DNA from: Arthrobacter sp. U41
Lineage (GTDB): Bacteria > Actinomycetota > Actinomycetes > Actinomycetales > Micrococcaceae
Assembly: GCF_001750145.1 (NCBI RefSeq)
Contig: NZ_CP015732.1
Span: 248,001-312,000 of the forward strand
DNA length: 64,000 bases
Reading direction: 5' to 3'
The position numbers and the translations under genes are program-made. Below are positions 59,466 through 64,000 of the stretch, piece after piece (within the stretch, counting starts at the first letter, position 1; each line of letters begins with the position of its first letter). A model generated the notes under the pieces. That model was not told the DNA's origin. It did no database searches and saw nothing but the letters and a program-made list of their open reading frames with translations.

Positions 59466-60821
59466 TCAGGCGTTCGCCTTGATGGCCGAGGCCAGGACCT
59501 GGAGGCCGTCCAGCAGCAGCTCGTCGCTGATGACCAGCGGCGGCAGCAGCCGGATGACGTTGCCGTAGGTGCCGCAGGTGAGGATGATGACACCCTCCTT
59601 GAGGCAGGCGGCGGCCACGGCCTTGGTCAGCTCCGGGTTCGGTTCCTTCGAGCCGGCCTGGACCAGTTCGATGGCGAGCATCGCACCGCGGCCCCGGACA
59701 TCGCCGATCACCGGCTGCTCAACCGACAGTTCGCGCAGCTTGCCGAGGGCGATCTCCTCGATGTGCTTGGCCCGGGCGTTGAGGCCGTACTGCTCCATGG
59801 AGCCGATGGAGGCCAGCGCCGCGGCGCACGCCACCGGGTTGCCGCCGTAGGTTCCGCCGAGGCCGCCCGGGTGGACGGCGTCGAGCAGCTCGGCGCGGCC
59901 GGTGATGGCGGAGAGCGGCATGCCGCCGGCGATGCCCTTGGCCATGGCGATGATGTCCGGCACCACACCCTCGTGGTTCACGGCAAACCATTCGCCGGTG
60001 CGGCAGAAGCCGGACTGGACCTCGTCGGCGATGAAGACGATGCCCTTGTCCTTGGCCCAGGCTGCCAGCGCCGGCAGGAACCCCTCGGCCGGGACGATGA
60101 AGCCGCCCTCGCCCTGGATGGGTTCGATGATGATCGCGGCAACCTGCTCGCCGCCGATCTGCTTCTCGATCATGGTGATGGCGCGCTTGGCGGCCTCGGC
60201 ACCGGTGGTCTCCGGGTTTTCCTCGCGGTAGGGGTAGCTCATCGGCATGCGGTAGATCTCGGGCGCGAACGGGCCGAAGTTGGTCTTGTAGGGCATGGCC
60301 TTGGCAGTCAGCGCCATGGTCAGGTTGGTGCGGCCGTGGTAGGCGTGGTCGAAGGCGACGACGGCGTCGCGGCCGGTGGCCAGGCGCGCCACCTTGACGG
60401 CGTTTTCCACGGCTTCGGCGCCGGAGTTGAACAGCACGGTGCGCTTCTCGTGGTCACCGGGCGTGAGGCGGTTCAGCTGCTCGGCGACGGCGACATAGCC
60501 TTCGTAGGGCGTGACCATGAAGCAGGTGTGGGTGAAGTGCTCCACGGCTTCCTTGACCGCGCCGACGACGGCCGGGTCGGAGGCGCCGACGCTGGTCACG
60601 GCGATGCCGGAGCCGAGGTCGATGAAGGAGTTGCCGTCGACGTCGTGGATGATGCCGCCGTCGGCGTCGGCGACGAACACGGGGACACTGGACGCGACGC
60701 CGGCGGCGACGACGGCCTTGCGGCGGGCGGTCAGGGCGACGGACTTCGGGCCCGGGAAGTCGGCCTGGACGCGGCGCTTCTGCTCAAGACGGTAGACGAT
60801 GTCAGAGACGGTGCTGGTCAT
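59466..60821 (-). CDS. gabT: 4-aminobutyrate aminotransferase
   Basis: 451 residues, class III PLP aminotransferase. K in AMAKGIAGGMPLSAI is the PLP lysine; FIADEVQSGFCRTG holds the aspartate; FNSGAEAVENAVKVAR is the phosphate/cofactor region. Transfers the amino group of GABA to 2-oxoglutarate. AAAGGCTTTCCC precedes the ATG. Same direction as the aldehyde dehydrogenase upstream, 88 bases apart; the two convert aminobutyraldehyde to GABA and on to succinate semialdehyde. Confidence 0.92.
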   Translation of the reverse strand: MTSTVSDIVYRLEQKRRVQADFPGPKSVALTARRKAVVAAGVASSVPVFVADADGGIIHDVDGNSFIDLGSGIAVTSVGASDPAVVGAVKEAVEHFTHTCFMVTPYEGYVAVAEQLNRLTPGDHEKRTVLFNSGAEAVENAVKVARLATGRDAVVAFDHAYHGRTNLTMALTAKAMPYKTNFGPFAPEIYRMPMSYPYREENPETTGAEAAKRAITMIEKQIGGEQVAAIIIEPIQGEGGFIVPAEGFLPALAAWAKDKGIVFIADEVQSGFCRTGEWFAVNHEGVVPDIIAMAKGIAGGMPLSAITGRAELLDAVHPGGLGGTYGGNPVACAAALASIGSMEQYGLNARAKHIEEIALGKLRELSVEQPVIGDVRGRGAMLAIELVQAGSKEPNPELTKAVAAACLKEGVIILTCGTYGNVIRLLPPLVISDELLLDGLQVLASAIKANA

Positions 60822-60909
60822 GGGAAAGCCTTTCTGGCGTGCTGGTGGTGCGGCTGGGCGGTGTGGCTGGGCGGTGCAGCGGGTTTAGCAGCGGGGCTGC
60901 GCAGCTGGG

Positions 60910-62340
60910 TTAGGCGTCCAGCGCACTCATGACGTGCTTGATGCGGGTGTAGTCCTCCACGCCGTACATGGAGAGGTCCTTGCCGTAGCCGGACTGCTTG
61001 AAACCGCCGTGCGGCATTTCGGCGGTGAGCAGGATGTGGGTGTTGATCCAGACGGCGCCGAAGTCCAGGTCGCGGCTCAGGCGCATGGCCGTGCCGTGGT
61101 TGGACGTCCAGACGCTTGAGGCGAGGGCGTAGTCGACGTCGTTCGCCAGCTCCACGGCCTCTTCCTCGGTGCGGAACTTCTGCACCGTTATGACCGGGCC
61201 GAAGGCTTCCTTCTGCACGATGTCATCGCTCTGCCTGGCGCCGGTGACGATCGTGGGCTCGAAGAAGTACCCCTTCTCCCCGGCCTGGTGGCCGCCGGTC
61301 TCGATCCTGCAGTTTTCCGGGAGGGACTCCACCAGGGCCTTGACCGTGTTGAAGTGGTTGACGTTGTTCAGCGGGCCGAAGTAGTTGTCCTCGTCGTTCT
61401 GCGAGCCGGTGCGGAGGGTCTTCGTGTGCTCCACGAGGGCTTCCACGAGATCGTCATAGGCGGAGTCCTGGACCAGCACCCGGGCGATCGCGGTGCAGTC
61501 CTGGCCGGCGTTGAAGAAGGCGAACTCGGCGATGGCGGCCGCGCTCTTCTTGATGTCGGCGTCGGCGAAAACGACCGCGGGGGCCTTGCCGCCGAGCTCC
61601 AGGTGGGCGCGCTTGAGCCCCTTCGCGGCACCGGAGGCGACGGCGATGCCGGCCCGGACGGAGCCGGTGATCGAGACCAGGCCGGGGACCTTGTGTTCGA
61701 CCATCAGGGCGCCGGTCTCGCCGGTGCCCAGGACGACGTTGAGCACGCCGGCCGGGAATATCTCGCCGGCCAGGCGGGCCAGGACCAGGGTGGATTCCGG
61801 GGTGGTGTCCGAGGGCTTGAGCACCACGGTGTTGCCCGCGGCCAGGGCGGGACCGATCTTCCAGATGGCCATCAGGAACGGGTAGTTCCAGGGCGCGACC
61901 TGCGCGACGACGCCGATCGGCTCGCGCCGGACGAAGGAGGTGTGGCCCTCGAAGTATTCTCCGGCGGACTTGCCCTCCATGATGCGGGCGGCGCCGGCGA
62001 AGAAGCGCAGCTGGTCGGCGCCGGCGGCAACTTCCTCGGAGGCGATCAGGGAGCGGACCTGGCCGGTGTTGCGGTGCTGGGCCTCGACGAGCTCGTCGCT
62101 GTTGGCCTCGACGGCGTCAGCGAGCTTGAGCAGCATCAGCTGGCGCTGCCCCGGCGTCGTCCGCTTCCAGCTCTTGAAGGCATCCTTCGCGGCGGTCATG
62201 GCGGCGTCGACGTCGGCCCCGACAGAGACCGGCGACTTCGCCACGACCTCGCCGTTGGTGGGATTGACGATGTCGAGCAGCTTGGTTCCGGCCGGCGTGA
62301 CAAACTCGCCGTTGATGAAGTTCTGCAAGGTTTGAACCAC
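60910..62340 (-). CDS. Gamma-aminobutyraldehyde dehydrogenase-like ALDH
   Basis: 476 residues. Catalytic C in FFNAGQDCTAIARVL, base E in HLELGGKAPAVVF, APWNYPFLMAIWKIGPALAA. The sequence resembles PatD/YdcW (aminobutyraldehyde to GABA) more than GabD (succinate semialdehyde), but the two are hard to separate by eye. GTG 62340 has AAAGAGG 9 bases before; a TTG at 62349 overlaps that site. Divergent from the PucR gene, which is the likely regulator. Confidence 0.82.
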   Translation of the reverse strand: MVQTLQNFINGEFVTPAGTKLLDIVNPTNGEVVAKSPVSVGADVDAAMTAAKDAFKSWKRTTPGQRQLMLLKLADAVEANSDELVEAQHRNTGQVRSLIASEEVAAGADQLRFFAGAARIMEGKSAGEYFEGHTSFVRREPIGVVAQVAPWNYPFLMAIWKIGPALAAGNTVVLKPSDTTPESTLVLARLAGEIFPAGVLNVVLGTGETGALMVEHKVPGLVSITGSVRAGIAVASGAAKGLKRAHLELGGKAPAVVFADADIKKSAAAIAEFAFFNAGQDCTAIARVLVQDSAYDDLVEALVEHTKTLRTGSQNDEDNYFGPLNNVNHFNTVKALVESLPENCRIETGGHQAGEKGYFFEPTIVTGARQSDDIVQKEAFGPVITVQKFRTEEEAVELANDVDYALASSVWTSNHGTAMRLSRDLDFGAVWINTHILLTAEMPHGGFKQSGYGKDLSMYGVEDYTRIKHVMSALDA

Positions 62341-62485
62341 GGTGTGCAACCTCTTTCGCGCTGAAAAGGACCCAATGAGACTGCTCCGAGCCTATGCCAG
62401 GCGGTCAACTCCGGGGAATAGTCACCTGCACACCGTTGCCGCCATTTTTTAGTGCGCTTGACCAGCCCCCGGTTATCCTGAATCC

Positions 62486-63928
62486 ATGGCCATTTCACTT
62501 GCTGCCCTGCTGGCGGTGCCGTCCCTCAAACTGGCCAAGGCCGGCCTCGCCGAAACCACCTGGCACCAGGACATCGTCTGGGTGGCCGTCACCGAACAGG
62601 AGGACCCGCAGCGGTTCCTCAACGGCGGCGAACTGATCCTCACCACCGGGATGCGGCTCAAGAGCGCCCCGGAACAGCGCCGCTTCGTCCGCCAGGTCCA
62701 GCGCGCCGGGGCGGTGGGGATCGGGTTCGGCATCGGCCTGACGCACGACGCCGTGCCGCCGGCCCTGATTGCCGAGGCCAACCGCTGGGGGCTGCCGGTG
62801 GTTGAGGTGCCGTACGAGACGCCGTTCATCGCGATCGGCAAGCTGGTTGCTGACGCCCAGTCCGCGGACCACTTCACCAAACTGGAGCGGCTTATCGCCG
62901 GGCACCAGATCCTGGCCCGCGCCCTGCTTACCGGCGGCGGCCTCGCCGAACTACTCAAGCACCTCGGTTCCATGCTGCGGACCGACATTGTGCTGACTCA
63001 GTTCACCGCCCAGCTCTACAACAGCGTCCCCGGCAATCCCGCGCCCAGCGCCGAGGCGTGGGCATCCTTCCCGATTCCCACCGGCCGCCGCGACGCGTGC
63101 ACGCTCTGGATCCGGCAGCCCTTCGAGGACTCCGGGATCGTGGGCTACGCCCAGAACCTGATCAGCGTCGAGCTCAACAACATGGTCAAACAGCGCCAGT
63201 CCCAGCGCGCCCTGGCCGGGCAGGTCCTTGAGGACGTGATCCACGGGACCCTGGAGCCCAGCGAAGCCACCCGGCGGCTCGCCGGGATCGGCGTCAACAG
63301 CACCCGCAGGAACGTGGTCCTGCTGGCCGAGTCCGCCGCGCACGCCAAGCAGCTCGGGACGTCTTCCCTGCCGCAGCCGCTGGAAAAGTCGGTGAGCGCC
63401 GTCGTCGGCAAGGATCTGGTGGCGGTGATCCCCGACGACGGCAGCGGAGCCGGCGCGCTGGCCCGGAGCCTCAGTGACCACCTTGCCGAGGCCGGGATCC
63501 ACGCCACGATCGGGATCGGCGGGGCGTACACGAAACCCAACGGCCTGCGCTGGAGCTACTTCGAGGCCCGCGACGCGGCAAGCCACGGCCTGCCCGTGAA
63601 CGAACCCGAGCGGCTGAGCCTGACCTCGCTGCTCCTGGCGAGCGAGGATGTGCCGCTGGCCGACATGGCCAGCGAGGCACTCAATCCGCTGCGGACCTTC
63701 GATGCCGCCCACGGCGCCGAGCTGATGACCACGCTGGAGAGTTATCTGAACAACAACGGCTCGGTGGCTGCCGTGGCCGAGGCGCTCACGCTGCACCGGA
63801 ACACGGTCCGCTACCGGCTCGCCCAGATCACCGAACTCACCGGCTACGACCCGGCCCAGACCTCGGACCGGGTCCAGCTGTGGCTCGCCCTCGCCGTCCA
63901 GCGGCTGGGTGCGCGGCACCCGCGCTGA
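62486..63928 (+). CDS. PucR-family transcriptional regulator
   Basis: 480 residues. N-terminal PucR sensing domain at ~5-130 (GGELILTTGMRLKSAPEQRR, then GIGFGIGLTHDAVPP), a central GGDEF-like region, and a C-terminal helix-turn-helix (SVAAVAEALTLHRNTVRYRL, near residue 435). PucR proteins control purine, amine or amino-acid breakdown genes. Placed head-to-head with the GABA genes (145 bases apart), it likely controls them in response to GABA or putrescine. Confidence 0.88.
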   Translation: MAISLAALLAVPSLKLAKAGLAETTWHQDIVWVAVTEQEDPQRFLNGGELILTTGMRLKSAPEQRRFVRQVQRAGAVGIGFGIGLTHDAVPPALIAEANRWGLPVVEVPYETPFIAIGKLVADAQSADHFTKLERLIAGHQILARALLTGGGLAELLKHLGSMLRTDIVLTQFTAQLYNSVPGNPAPSAEAWASFPIPTGRRDACTLWIRQPFEDSGIVGYAQNLISVELNNMVKQRQSQRALAGQVLEDVIHGTLEPSEATRRLAGIGVNSTRRNVVLLAESAAHAKQLGTSSLPQPLEKSVSAVVGKDLVAVIPDDGSGAGALARSLSDHLAEAGIHATIGIGGAYTKPNGLRWSYFEARDAASHGLPVNEPERLSLTSLLLASEDVPLADMASEALNPLRTFDAAHGAELMTTLESYLNNNGSVAAVAEALTLHRNTVRYRLAQITELTGYDPAQTSDRVQLWLALAVQRLGARHPR

Positions 63929-63950
63929 CCCTGGCCCCGGCACCGCCAAG

Positions 63951-63982
63951 AGCAACGCCAACAGCAACGCCAACAGCAACGC
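63951..63982 (+). repeat. 12-bp tandem repeats leading into repeat D
   Basis: AGCAACGCCAAC twice (63951-63974), then AGCAACGC merging into the palindromic element. It looks like slippage at the element's CAACGC end. Confidence 0.75.
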
Positions 63983-64000
63983 GGGGTCACATCGCGCCCA
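63977..64000. repeat. Palindromic repeat element, copy D (cut by window end)
   Basis: CAACGCGGGGTCAC followed by ATCGCGCCCA, matching the left arm of copies A-C; the window ends before the right arm. It begins 48 bases past the PucR stop. Confidence 0.85.

Noticed and set aside
59463..60932. Long plus-strand frame opposite gabT
   Set aside because: Same reason; composition is typical of antisense frames to GC-rich genes.

Overview
The window is high-GC, densely coded DNA from a soil-type actinobacterium. Gene content and protein sequences fit the Micrococcaceae (Arthrobacter/Pseudarthrobacter type): many GAF-ANTAR proteins, a furA-like/catalase pair, DUF559 endonuclease, DUF779/aldehyde dehydrogenase operon, PucR-controlled GABA genes, and ArsR plus AHSA1 pairs. 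This assignment rests on recognising families, not on a search.

Layout. 1-13.6 kb is mainly housekeeping: a truncated membrane glycosyltransferase, metB and cbs (transsulfuration), two tandem VOC proteins, an AlkA-like glycosylase, a DUF559 nuclease bracketed by two copies of a ~63-bp palindromic repeat, an acyl-CoA synthetase, thioredoxin, an ABC exporter and small enzymes. 13.6-16 kb holds three GAF-ANTAR RNA-binding regulators. 16.5-16.9 kb has 13 perfect copies of a 15-bp repeat behind a glyoxalase-like fragment. 17.5-18.4 kb is an ArsR/AHSA1 pair with an apparently leaderless, self-operated promoter. 18.8-23 kb is a partner-switching set (PP2C-type phosphatase, STAS protein, HATPase) with a cellulose-synthase-like glycosyltransferase inside it. 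23.3-31.4 kb is a signalling block: an OmpR-type regulator, an intact EAL protein, two secreted/WxL-like surface proteins, an EAL protein that has lost three active-site residues, and a GGDEF-EAL protein. 31.7-32.5 kb is a fourth GAF-ANTAR gene.

32.5-35.9 kb is a decayed island next to tRNA-Tyr: a ClpC fossil with a large internal deletion, an ArsR gene joined to a truncated SulP-like start, and a damaged tyrosine integrase. 36-41.8 kb returns to core genes (yajQ, htpX, an MFS exporter, furA-like and katA). 41.9-45.3 kb is a four-gene taurine/nitrate-type ABC importer, followed by an APC amino-acid permease. 47.3-52 kb is an aldehyde/alcohol dehydrogenase operon behind a GAF-domain activator. 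52.8-54.4 kb has a weak STAS-like gene, a hypothetical gene and a fifth GAF-ANTAR gene. 54.7-59.4 kb has ferredoxin-NADP reductase, RarD, a universal stress protein and an AMIN-like lipoprotein. 59.4-64 kb is gabT, a gamma-aminobutyraldehyde-type dehydrogenase and a divergent PucR regulator, ending in a further, cut-off copy of the palindromic repeat.

Most promising for new biology: the palindromic repeat family and the DUF559 gene it brackets; the partner switch built around a polysaccharide-synthase-like enzyme with an unusual ~155-residue helical insertion; and the active/degenerate EAL pair flanking surface genes that carry an alternative-sigma-like promoter and a 5'-UTR hairpin.
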